This document shows positions 8,252-15,153 of a stretch of DNA of 64,000 nt, in pieces. The stretch covers positions 644,161 to 708,160 of the forward strand of contig JAUYVI010000005.1 of assembly GCA_030715195.1 (NCBI GenBank), read 5' to 3'. The DNA is from Dongia sedimenti (GTDB lineage Bacteria > Pseudomonadota > Alphaproteobacteria > Dongiales > Dongiaceae). Below the pieces are notes generated by a model that did no database searches, was not told the origin of the DNA, and worked only from the letters and a program-made list of their open reading frames with translations. Both the position numbers and the translations under genes were made by a program. Each line of letters opens with the position of its first letter. Within the stretch, counting starts at the first letter, position 1.

Positions 8252-8839
8252 ATGAGCGAGAAGCCGGAGACGAAGATTGTCGGTTTCGACCGCGGCGACG
8301 CGCGGTCGCGGATGGGCCGCGACATCGTCGCGCTGCTGCCGAGGTTGCGCCGCTTCGCGGCGGGCCTGACCGGTTCGATCCAGGAAGGGGACGACGTCGT
8401 GCAATCCGCCTGCCTGCGGGCCTTGGAACGGCACCATCAGTGGGAGCCGGGCACCCGGTTGGACAGCTGGATGTTCCGCATCATCCGCAATCTTTGGCTC
8501 GATCGGGGCAAGTCGGCCTGGAATCGCCTGGTGCGCAGCGATCCCGACGCCTTGGCCGAGATTCCCGATCATTCGCTGAGCCGCGAGCTCGAGGTTCGCG
8601 ACGAGCTTGCCTCGGCGCGCGCCGCGATCGCGGCACTTCCCGAGCCGCAGCGTGAAGTGCTGCTCCTCGTGACGGTCGAGGGCCTGACCTATGAAGCCGC
8701 GGCCGACGTGCTCGGCATACCACTCGGCACCGTGATGAGCCGGCTGGCGCGGGCTCGGGTTGCGGTCGGGCGCCGGGTGCGGGGCGACTCCACTGAGGCG
8801 CTGGCGCGCGAGACCGGGGCCGCGACGACGCGCCGCTGA
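8252..8839 (+). CDS. ECF-family RNA polymerase sigma factor
   Basis: 195 aa. Sigma region 2 spans about residues 22-90 (LLPRLRRFAAGLTG, EGDDVVQSACLRALE, LDSWMFRIIRNLWLD). Region 4 spans about 118-175 (LPEPQREVLLLVTVEGLTYEAA and the recognition helix IPLGTVMSRLARAR). It redirects RNA polymerase, here probably to this locus. The next gene is a membrane anti-sigma factor, 15 nt away. Start ATG 8252 lacks a Shine-Dalgarno and lies on top of a promoter-like element; MGRDIV at 8312 is an alternative that keeps both domains. It lacks the sequence I would expect of EcfG itself. Confidence 0.9.
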   Translation: MSEKPETKIVGFDRGDARSRMGRDIVALLPRLRRFAAGLTGSIQEGDDVVQSACLRALERHHQWEPGTRLDSWMFRIIRNLWLDRGKSAWNRLVRSDPDALAEIPDHSLSRELEVRDELASARAAIAALPEPQREVLLLVTVEGLTYEAAADVLGIPLGTVMSRLARARVAVGRRVRGDSTEALARETGAATTRR

Positions 8840-8854
8840 AGATTTGAGGACGGA

Positions 8855-9538
8855 ATGCACTCGGATGACCAACCGAACGAAAACCAGAAGAGCGGCGCCA
8901 TCGATGCGGCTGAGGAGGAACGCATGATTCGAATCATGCAGTATTGCGACGGCGTGCTTCCGGCGCGTGAAGCGGCGCGGGTGGCGGAAGAGATCGCGCG
9001 CGATCCCGAAGCGGCGCGCCTGGCGGCGGAAATGTCCGCCGGCGCCGACGCGGCGCGGATCGCCTGGGGCAGTGTCGATTCCGAACCGGTCCCCTTCGAC
9101 CTCGCCCGGCGGGTGACGCAATCCGCGCGAGGGCCGATGCACCAGGCCCGAAGCATCACCGCCGATTGGCGCATGGCGGCGGCTTTGGTGGTCGGCATCG
9201 CGCTCGGCATGCTGGGATTGATGGTCGCGCAGCATGGCGGCGAATCCGGCCTGCGCCTCGCCGGTGCCGACAAAGCCGCGGATGGCGTTCAGGCTTCCGA
9301 TACCTCCTGGCAGCCGGCGCTGATCAGCGCGCTGGCCAAGGATCCTGAAACCCCGCGCGTGACGTTCGCTGGCCCGTCCGGCGGCGAGAGTGCCGTCAGT
9401 ATCGCGCGCTGGTTCGACACCGCGACCGGCCTGCGCTGCGCTGAGTTCGCCACATCGAGCGCCGAGAGGGTGACCGCCGGCGGCATCGCCTGCCGGAAGC
9501 CGGACGGCGGCTGGGACGTGATCGAACAGCCGAGATGA
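8855..9538 (+). CDS. Membrane-anchored anti-sigma factor
   Basis: 227 aa. Residues about 27-70 form the helical anti-sigma domain (MQYCDGVLPAREAARVAEEIARDPEAA pattern). There is no HxxxCxxC zinc motif, so it is not a ZAS protein. A single transmembrane helix lies at about 107-125, followed by a roughly 100-residue periplasmic part ending in two cysteines (LRCAEF, GIACRK) that could form a disulfide sensor. GAGG precedes the ATG. The stop overlaps the subtilase start (ATGA). It is inferred to hold the upstream sigma factor until an envelope signal, or proteolysis by the coupled protease, releases it. Confidence 0.85.
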   Translation: MHSDDQPNENQKSGAIDAAEEERMIRIMQYCDGVLPAREAARVAEEIARDPEAARLAAEMSAGADAARIAWGSVDSEPVPFDLARRVTQSARGPMHQARSITADWRMAAALVVGIALGMLGLMVAQHGGESGLRLAGADKAADGVQASDTSWQPALISALAKDPETPRVTFAGPSGGESAVSIARWFDTATGLRCAEFATSSAERVTAGGIACRKPDGGWDVIEQPR

Positions 9539-10977
9539 CCCGCCGCCGATCCACCGCACTATCGGTCCTGCTGACCGCCGTCGCGATCGTCGCGGCGGCG
9601 GCGCTGCTTAGCGCGACCATCGCGCCCCAGAACATCGCCTTTGCCGACAAGGGTGGCAACGGCAATGGCAATAGCGGCAACGGCAAGGGCAATGGCGGCG
9701 GTAACGGAAACGGCGGCAACGGAAACGGCGGCAACGGGAATGGCAATAGCGGAGGAAACGGCAACGGGAATGCCGGCGGCAACGGGAATGGCAACGGCAA
9801 CGGCAAAGCAAAAGGGCAGGCCGGCGAAGATGCTGCCGGCGCCGAACAGTCCGATGCCGGGGCTGAGCAGCCCGGCAATGCCGTGTCGGACGAGCCCATG
9901 CCGGGCGGCCGCGATCGCGTCGTCAAAAGCGAAGTCGTGGTCGCCGATGCAAGCGCCGGGCTGAGCGATTTCGCAGTCTCCAAAGGCTTCCAGGTCGTGC
10001 GAACCGAACAGCTGGACGCGCTCGGTCTCAACGTGACGCGACTGCAAGCGCCGGAAGGCCTTTCGGCGAGCCAGGCCCGCGATCTGATCGTCCGGCAATT
10101 TCCCGAAGCGATCGTCGATTTCAACCATCTCTATGAACCGCAGACTAGCCTCAGCCTTCCAGCCGCGGATTATGCGGCGAAGGCGGTGCGCTGGAGCCCG
10201 AAGCTCAGCGAATGCGGCATGGCCGCGCGAATCGGTCTGATCGACACCGCGGTGGACTGGTCCCTGCCGATCCTCAGCGGCGCGCGCCGGCAGGCCGCCG
10301 ATTTCCTGAGTGACGGGATCGGCGCGGCACCGGTGCAGCACGGCACGGGCATCGCGACGCTCCTGGTGGGCCAGCACGGCTTCGGCCTGCTGCCCGGCGC
10401 CGAGATCTATTCGGCCGGAATCTTCGGCCTCGACGGCGAAGGCGCGCCGGTGGCATCTGCCACCAGCTTCGCTGCGGCGCTGAACTGGCTGCTCGCCCAC
10501 AAGGTCGCCACCATCAACGTCAGCCTGAGCGGTCCTCCGGACCGGCTGATGGAGCTTGTCGTCAGGCGCGCGCAGCAGCGTGGCGCGAAACTGGTCGCCG
10601 CCGTCGGCAATGACGGCACGACCGACGTGCCGCGGTTTCCGGCAGCCTATTCCGATGTGATCGGCGTAACCGCGGTGGATCAGGCCGGCCAAGTCTTCGG
10701 CGGCGCGAATCGCGGCAGTTTCGTCACGCTCGCTGCACCCGGCGTGAACATCCTCATTCCGGGACAGCCGAGCGGCCAAGGTGCAAGCGATCGGCTGGTG
10801 ACCGGCACATCTTTCGCCGCGCCTTACGTGACCGCGGTGCTCGCAAGCTACGGCAACGATCCGGCGCGGATGTTGGCCGATGCCCTGGATCTCGGCGTGC
10901 CGGGTCCCGATCCGGTCTTTGGACGCGGCCTGGTGCAGGGTCCGAATGCCTGCCTCAGTGCCGCCGCAGCGAACTGA
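9535..10977 (+). CDS. Secreted S8 (subtilisin-like) serine protease with Gly/Asn-rich N-terminal tract
   Basis: 480 aa. A hydrophobic signal region ends near NIAFAD (residue 38), followed by an almost pure Gly/Asn tract (40-90) and an acidic linker. A propeptide-like region spans about 110-210. The catalytic triad is Asp237 (IGLIDTAVD), His269 (QHGTGIA) and Ser426 (GTSFAAPYV), with oxyanion Asn359 (AVGNDG), so it should be active. Coupling to the anti-sigma by an ATGA overlap is unusual and suggests the protease is an output of the sigma system, a regulator of it, or both. The signal region resembles both flanking secreted proteins (AFA followed by a Gly-rich tract). Confidence 0.92.
   Translation: MTRRRSTALSVLLTAVAIVAAAALLSATIAPQNIAFADKGGNGNGNSGNGKGNGGGNGNGGNGNGGNGNGNSGGNGNGNAGGNGNGNGNGKAKGQAGEDAAGAEQSDAGAEQPGNAVSDEPMPGGRDRVVKSEVVVADASAGLSDFAVSKGFQVVRTEQLDALGLNVTRLQAPEGLSASQARDLIVRQFPEAIVDFNHLYEPQTSLSLPAADYAAKAVRWSPKLSECGMAARIGLIDTAVDWSLPILSGARRQAADFLSDGIGAAPVQHGTGIATLLVGQHGFGLLPGAEIYSAGIFGLDGEGAPVASATSFAAALNWLLAHKVATINVSLSGPPDRLMELVVRRAQQRGAKLVAAVGNDGTTDVPRFPAAYSDVIGVTAVDQAGQVFGGANRGSFVTLAAPGVNILIPGQPSGQGASDRLVTGTSFAAPYVTAVLASYGNDPARMLADALDLGVPGPDPVFGRGLVQGPNACLSAAAAN
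9652..9804 (+). repeat. Tandem GGN-AAY codon repeat encoding the Gly/Asn tract
   Basis: About 150 bp of tandem 6- and 9-nt units (variants of ggcaac, ggcaatggc, ggaaacggc) inside the subtilase gene, keeping frame throughout. Such arrays can change length by slippage in multiples of three without breaking the frame. A shorter related tract occurs at about 11257-11370 in the downstream secreted gene. Confidence 0.8.
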
Positions 10978-11039
10978 CGCCTACGCGCACTCGCGATAAA
11001 GTTCCCTCAAATGCTCGCGGTTTAATTGCGAGCCGGTTG

Positions 11040-11064
11040 GGAATATCCGGCTATTCACTTCGTT
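11040..11064 (+). promoter_or_regulatory. ECF-type promoter candidate, GGAAT-N16-CGTT
   Basis: GGAAT (11040-11044) and CGTT (11061-11064) with a 16-nt spacer, identical in elements and spacing to the site before the sigma gene. It would give a 5' leader of roughly 55 nt before the ATG at 11128, which has its own AGGAG. It suggests co-regulation of this secreted protein with the sigma operon. Confidence 0.5.
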
Positions 11065-11127
11065 TCTAGCAAGGACGCGTCAGCCCGCGCGGTTGGCACT
11101 TTCTGCAACGGAACAGGAGTCGGAACA

Positions 11128-11925
11128 ATGGCCCTTCGTATTCACGCTTCACCAGGCGAGACCTGGCGCTTCGGCCGCGTCGCGCTGACCGCGCTCATGA
11201 TCGGCCTCGGCGGAGCGGCGCTCGCGACATTTCCGCTCGGCAATCTGGCATTCGCCGGCAACGGCAATGGCAAGGGCGGCGGTAACGGCGGTGGCCATGG
11301 CCATGACGGCGGACATGACGGTGGCAAGGGCGGCGGCCAGGGCAACGGCGGCGGCGGCCAAGGCAACGCTCAGGGCCGCAGCAGCGACGGCCCGGGCAAG
11401 AGTGCCAATGCCGGCAAGGGCGATTCCGATGTCGACCAATCGAGCGACGGTGATTCGGCAACCGACGACTCGACGACCGACGATGATTCCATGGCGCCGA
11501 GCAGGCTCGGCAAGCTGAACGGCTTCTTCCACGCCTCACCGAACGGGCTGGCCAACGCCTCGCCGAACTCTTCGATCGGCCGCATCAGCCACGCCTTCAA
11601 GGACGCGCTCTCCGATTACGCGGCAGCCAGCGCCACGCCGACCGATCCGAACGATCCGAACGCGACGCCGCCCAGCGGTCCGTCGGTCGATGACCTCGGC
11701 GCCATTCTGGCGGGAGCGACCAACAAGCAAGTGACCGCCACGCAGGTGCAGGCGATCGTCGACCGCCTGGCCGAGCAGAATCCGGACGATGAGTCGCTGA
11801 ACGATTTTGCGGATTCGCTCGACGCTGAAACCGCTCAGGACATCGCCGATGCGGCCAATGCGGCGAAGCCGGACAGTAGCGCTGATGCTACCGCCACCGT
11901 GTCTGCCACGGGCGAGACGAACTAA
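11128..11925 (+). CDS. Secreted Gly/Asn/Asp-rich protein, paralogue of the 7534 product
   Basis: 265 aa. The signal region ALTALMIGLGGAALATFPLGNLAFA parallels the 7534 protein. Residues 44-125 are low-complexity, first Gly/Asn/His-rich and then Ser/Asp-rich. The C-terminal part is a mostly helical, more complex domain (SVDDLGAILAGATNKQVTA to FADSLDAETAQDIADAA), with no family I recognise. AGGAG lies about 9 nt before the ATG. It follows the subtilase gene by 150 bp but has its own ECF-type promoter candidate and a terminator, so it is probably a separate transcript of the same regulon. It may be a structural or ion-binding exoprotein, possibly a protease substrate. Confidence 0.75.
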   Translation: MALRIHASPGETWRFGRVALTALMIGLGGAALATFPLGNLAFAGNGNGKGGGNGGGHGHDGGHDGGKGGGQGNGGGGQGNAQGRSSDGPGKSANAGKGDSDVDQSSDGDSATDDSTTDDDSMAPSRLGKLNGFFHASPNGLANASPNSSIGRISHAFKDALSDYAAASATPTDPNDPNATPPSGPSVDDLGAILAGATNKQVTATQVQAIVDRLAEQNPDDESLNDFADSLDAETAQDIADAANAAKPDSSADATATVSATGETN

Positions 11926-11936
11926 GAACTGCAAGC

Positions 11937-11963
11937 GGCGGGACGGCCGTATGACGTCCCGCC
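11937..11963. terminator. Shared terminator hairpin between convergent genes
   Basis: GGCGGGACG (11937-11945) and CGTCCCGCC (11955-11963) form a perfect 9-bp stem with a 9-nt loop, between the stop codons of the secreted protein (plus) and the altronate-dehydratase family gene (minus). U-tracts are short on both sides. Confidence 0.6.
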
Positions 11964-11976
11964 GATTTGCCCCTGT

Positions 11977-13524
11977 CTAGAACGTCGCGCCCAGATGCCA
12001 GGGGGCGAACTCGTCCTCGCCGTAGCCGAGGTCTTCGCTCTTCGAGCGTTTGCCGGAGGCGGTCTCGAGGATGAGCTTGAAGATCCGCTCGCCCATCTCC
12101 TCGACACTGGCGCCGCCGTCGAGGATCTCGCCGCAATTGATGTCCATGTCCTCGGACATGCGCTTGTACATCGGCGTGTTGGTGGCGAGTTTCAGGCTGG
12201 GCGAGGGCTTGCAGCCGAAGCAGGAGCCGCGGCCGGTGGTGAAGGTGATCATGTTGGCGCCGCCCGCCACCTGGCCGGTTGCCGAGACCGGGTCATAGCC
12301 CGGCGTGTCCATGAACACGAAGCCGCGCTTGGTGACGGGCTCGGCATAGCGATAGACGTCAACCAGATCGCTGCGCCCGCCCTTGGCGGCAGCACCCAGC
12401 GACTTCTCGAGGATGGTGGTCAGGCCGCCGGCCTTGTTGCCGGGCGAGGGGTTGTTGTCGAGCGAGCCGTGATTCTCCGCGGCGTAACCCTCCCACCATT
12501 TCAGCAGGTCGATCAGCTTCTCGCCGACTTCGTTGCTGACGGCGCGGCTCAGCAGCATGTGCTCGGCGCCGTAGATCTCCGGCGTTTCCGAGAGGATCGC
12601 GGTGCCGCCGTTCTGTACCAAGAGATCCGCGGCGACGCCCAGCGCCGGATTGGCGGTGATCGCCGAGAAGCCGTCGGACCCGCCGCATTGCATGCCGAGG
12701 ATGATGTGCTTCGCTGGCACCCGGGCGCGCTTCACGTTGTTGACGACCGGCAGCAGCTCGCGAATACGCGCCACCGCGGCCTCGATGGTCTTCCGCGTGC
12801 CGCCGACCTCCTGCATCACCAGGGTCTGGATGCGCTGGCCCGCCTGCAGCCCTTCCTCGGTCACCAGGCGCGGCAGCTGGTTGGATTCGCAGCCCAGGCC
12901 GATCATCACCACGGCGCCGAAATTGGCGTGCTTGGCATAGCCGCCGATGGTGCGGCGGAGCAGCTTGGTGCCCTCGCTCTCGGCGCCGCCGGCGCAGCCA
13001 TCCTTATGGGTCAGCGCCACCACGCCATCCACGTTGGGATAGGGCGCGAGCTCCTCGGGATGCATGCGAAACCAGTCGGAGACCTGACGCGCGACCGTCG
13101 CCGAGCAGTTCACCGTCGTGAGCACGCCGATGTAGTTGCGGGTCGCGACGGTGCCGTCGGGACGGACGATGCCCAGGAAGGTCGCGGCCTTGTCATCGGG
13201 CAAGATCGGCATGTTGGTGCGGCCGGAGCCGATCGCGTGATCCGCCGTGCTCGCCCGGAACTCGACATTGTGGGTGTGGATGTGCTGGCCGGGCGCAATC
13301 GCCTTGGTGGCGACGCCGATCACCTGGCCGAGCTTGCGGACCGGCGCGCCGTCGGCGATCGGCTGGGTCGCCATCTTGTGGCCGCGGTTGATGGTCTCGA
13401 CCGGCTTCACGCCGATGCCGAGATCCTCGCCGGGCTTCAATTCGCGGGTCGCGACGATCAGCGGATCGGCGGGATTGAGCTGCAGGAACGGCGGCTGGTT
13501 GCGGCCGTGCTCGGTGTTCGACAT
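11977..13524 (-). CDS. UxaA/GarD-family sugar-acid dehydratase (altronate or galactarate dehydratase)
   Basis: 515 aa. The N-terminal SAF domain is at about 20-95 (LIVATRELKPGEDLGIG). The large C-terminal hydro-lyase domain has YIGVLTTVNCSATVA, HKDGCAG, GLGCESNQLP, LGMQCGGSDGFSA and TTGRGSCFGCKPSPSLKLATN. The conserved cysteines and His are the ligands and active-site residues expected of these Fe(II)-dependent lyases. They convert D-altronate to 2-keto-3-deoxy-gluconate or dehydrate galactarate. No uxaB, uxaC or kdgK lies nearby, so the exact substrate cannot be fixed. Start ATG 13524 is consistent with the family. It lies between a cold-shock gene and the secreted-protein gene. Confidence 0.88.
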   Translation of the reverse strand: MSNTEHGRNQPPFLQLNPADPLIVATRELKPGEDLGIGVKPVETINRGHKMATQPIADGAPVRKLGQVIGVATKAIAPGQHIHTHNVEFRASTADHAIGSGRTNMPILPDDKAATFLGIVRPDGTVATRNYIGVLTTVNCSATVARQVSDWFRMHPEELAPYPNVDGVVALTHKDGCAGGAESEGTKLLRRTIGGYAKHANFGAVVMIGLGCESNQLPRLVTEEGLQAGQRIQTLVMQEVGGTRKTIEAAVARIRELLPVVNNVKRARVPAKHIILGMQCGGSDGFSAITANPALGVAADLLVQNGGTAILSETPEIYGAEHMLLSRAVSNEVGEKLIDLLKWWEGYAAENHGSLDNNPSPGNKAGGLTTILEKSLGAAAKGGRSDLVDVYRYAEPVTKRGFVFMDTPGYDPVSATGQVAGGANMITFTTGRGSCFGCKPSPSLKLATNTPMYKRMSEDMDINCGEILDGGASVEEMGERIFKLILETASGKRSKSEDLGYGEDEFAPWHLGATF

Positions 13525-13643
13525 TCAGATTCTCTCCATCGGGCGGCAGGTGCCAATGCGCAATGCATGCGAAAAGCAATTCGCCGCTACCCCATTCCTC
13601 CGGGGCTCCGGCGTCAAGTGAAATCAGGTTGCAAAACCGGCAT

Positions 13644-13668
13644 AAAAAAAGGGCGGCCGAAGCCGCCC
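13644..13668 (-). terminator. Intrinsic terminator of the cold-shock gene
   Basis: Reading the minus strand, GGGCGGC (13668-13662), loop TTCG and GCCGCCC (13657-13651) are followed by seven consecutive T residues (13650-13644). It lies 22 nt past the cold-shock stop codon and is a textbook rho-independent terminator. Confidence 0.92.
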
Positions 13669-13690
13669 TGATACAGGGAGATCTCGGTTC

Positions 13691-13891
13691 TCAGCCCTTC
13701 AGATTCGTGGCTGCCGGCTTGCCGCGATCCTGGATCACGTCGAAGCTGACCTTCTGACCATCGCGCAGCGAGCCGATACCGGATTTCTCGACCGCCGAGA
13801 TATGGACGAAGACGTCCTTGGAGCCATCATCGGGTTGAATGAAGCCGTAACCCTTCTGGGTGTTGAACCATTTGACTGTACCAGTAGCCAT
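13691..13891 (-). CDS. CspA-family cold-shock protein
   Basis: 66 aa, a single OB-fold cold-shock domain starting [22 protein letters not shown]1 is KGYGFIQ and RNP2 is VFVHIS, with the usual end [10 protein letters not shown]. It acts as a single-stranded nucleic acid chaperone in the cytoplasm. ATG 13891 is set by AGAGGAAAG just upstream; the longer reading to 13960 would run through the leader. The upstream non-coding stretch is long, as in genes controlled through a structured 5' leader, and a strong terminator follows at 13644. Which of the several usual paralogues this is cannot be told. Confidence 0.95.
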   Translation of the reverse strand: MATGTVKWFNTQKGYGFIQPDDGSKDVFVHISAVEKSGIGSLRDGQKVSFDVIQDRGKPAATNLKG

Positions 13892-14414
13892 AGCTTTCCT
13901 CTGGAGTAGGTGCACAAGCTTCGTCCCACGCGGGAATCCCTCGCGGACGACCGACGCCAAACTTCGAAGGGGATGAGACCGGGTCGGAGCTCCTGCGGAG
14001 CAAGTGACTTGGCCAACCCATCGCGAGCCGACGAGCGGTCAATATGGCCGCCGTCAGACAACTTTACAATCCAGAATTAACGATAGGTTCGCCGCCGGGA
14101 GCCGCTTCCACGGTGCCTTGATCTCTGTTGCGGCTGAGAAACCCAGGGAAACAGTTTGTTCTTATATTCTTGTGTGTTACCCGAAAAAAGGCGGAAATTG
14201 GGTGCTTCGAGAATAGTAATTTAATCCTTAGATCGCGGCCCCAATGTCCGAACATCCACAGCTCTTGCGGGCATCCGCAAGCGCCGGGCGTTCCCGGCGT
14301 GTTCCTGCCCGCACGGCCAAAATGGATTGACACCGCCAGCCCATAGATGATAAATGAATACTCATTCAGTATCGATGAATTAGAGATTGAAATTCAACCC
14401 GGTAGGACGTTATC
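13892..14414. other. Long intergenic region between the cold-shock gene and the TetR gene
   Basis: 523 bp without a supportable gene. The left part should hold the cold-shock promoter and its 5' leader. The middle (about 14130-14230) is markedly richer in A+T than the surroundings. The right end carries the palindromic operator at 14355-14372 and the TetR promoter. Short open frames here have no family features. Confidence 0.5.
14355..14372. promoter_or_regulatory. Overlapping palindromes, candidate TetR operator
   Basis: TGAAT-ACTC-ATTCA (14355-14368) and ATACT-CATTC-AGTAT (14358-14372) are two overlapping perfect inverted repeats, 43-60 nt before the GTG start of the TetR gene. Size and position suit an autoregulatory TetR dimer site; which palindrome is bound cannot be told. 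Confidence 0.55.
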
Positions 14415-15065
14415 GTGCAGGCCGTGACTGATCTTGCGCAACGGCGGAATGAGGCGCTCGCTTCCCGGACCCGGGCGGCGATCTTGCGCGCGACCATCGC
14501 CGTCATCGCCAGGCACAGCCTCTCCGGCACGACCGTCCAGCTGGTGGCGGAGGCGGCGAAGGTGGCTCCAGGCACGGTGATCCTGCACTTCCAGAAGAAG
14601 GATGCGCTCCTGCTGGCGGCTTTGGAGCAGATCGCCGCCGAGTTCGAGACCGCGCGCCGTGCGGCACTCGAAGCGGCCGGCGGCGATCCGGTGAAGGCGC
14701 TGGAGGCGATCATCGAGGTCAGCCTCGATCCCAAGGTCAGCGACCCTGCCAATGTCGCGGTCTGGTACGCGTTCTGGGGCGAAGCCAAGGCCCGCAAGCT
14801 CTATCTCGAGCGCATCGGCTCCTATGACACGGTGAGCCAGGAAGGGCTCGATCGGCTGTTCGCGGAGATCATTTCCAAGGGAAATTCCGGGGGCGGCTAT
14901 CGGCACCTCAATGCCGAAGCGCTGGCCATGGGTTTCTCCGGTCTCCTGGAATGGCAATGGCAGGAGATCCTGGTCAGCGGCCGCAACTACGATCGCGAGG
15001 CCGCGAAGCAGACCGCGCGCGCCTATCTGGCGAGCATCTTCCCGCAGGAATTCGCGCCCCACTAG
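14415..15065 (+). CDS. TetR-family transcriptional regulator, BetI-like
   Basis: 216 aa from a GTG. The N-terminal helix-turn-helix is at about 20-65 (RAAILRATIAVIARHSLSGTTVQLVAEAAKVAPGTVILHFQKKDALL). The C-terminal ligand domain includes NVAVWYAFWGEAKARKLYLERIGSYD, resembling BetI, the choline-responsive repressor. The next gene, 88 bp downstream in the same direction, is a Rieske oxygenase of the quaternary-amine group, so an amine-responsive regulator is plausible. A palindrome cluster sits just upstream of the gene. It need not sense choline itself. Confidence 0.88.
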   Translation: MQAVTDLAQRRNEALASRTRAAILRATIAVIARHSLSGTTVQLVAEAAKVAPGTVILHFQKKDALLLAALEQIAAEFETARRAALEAAGGDPVKALEAIIEVSLDPKVSDPANVAVWYAFWGEAKARKLYLERIGSYDTVSQEGLDRLFAEIISKGNSGGGYRHLNAEALAMGFSGLLEWQWQEILVSGRNYDREAAKQTARAYLASIFPQEFAPH

Positions 15066-15153
15066 CGGGCCGTCGATCACAGCAGAAGGCGAAGACGTTT
15101 CAGCGCCGCATTCGCGGCCGAGAGCCATTTTTTCGAAGCGATAGGAGGACACC

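Noticed and set aside
9652..9804. CRISPR-like repeat array
   Set aside because: Units are 6-9 nt, contiguous and in frame inside a coding gene, with no spacers and no cas genes.
11977..13524. A firm altronate dehydratase (uxaA) assignment
   Set aside because: Galactarate dehydratases share the same architecture and no uxa or gar partner gene is nearby, so only the family is claimed.
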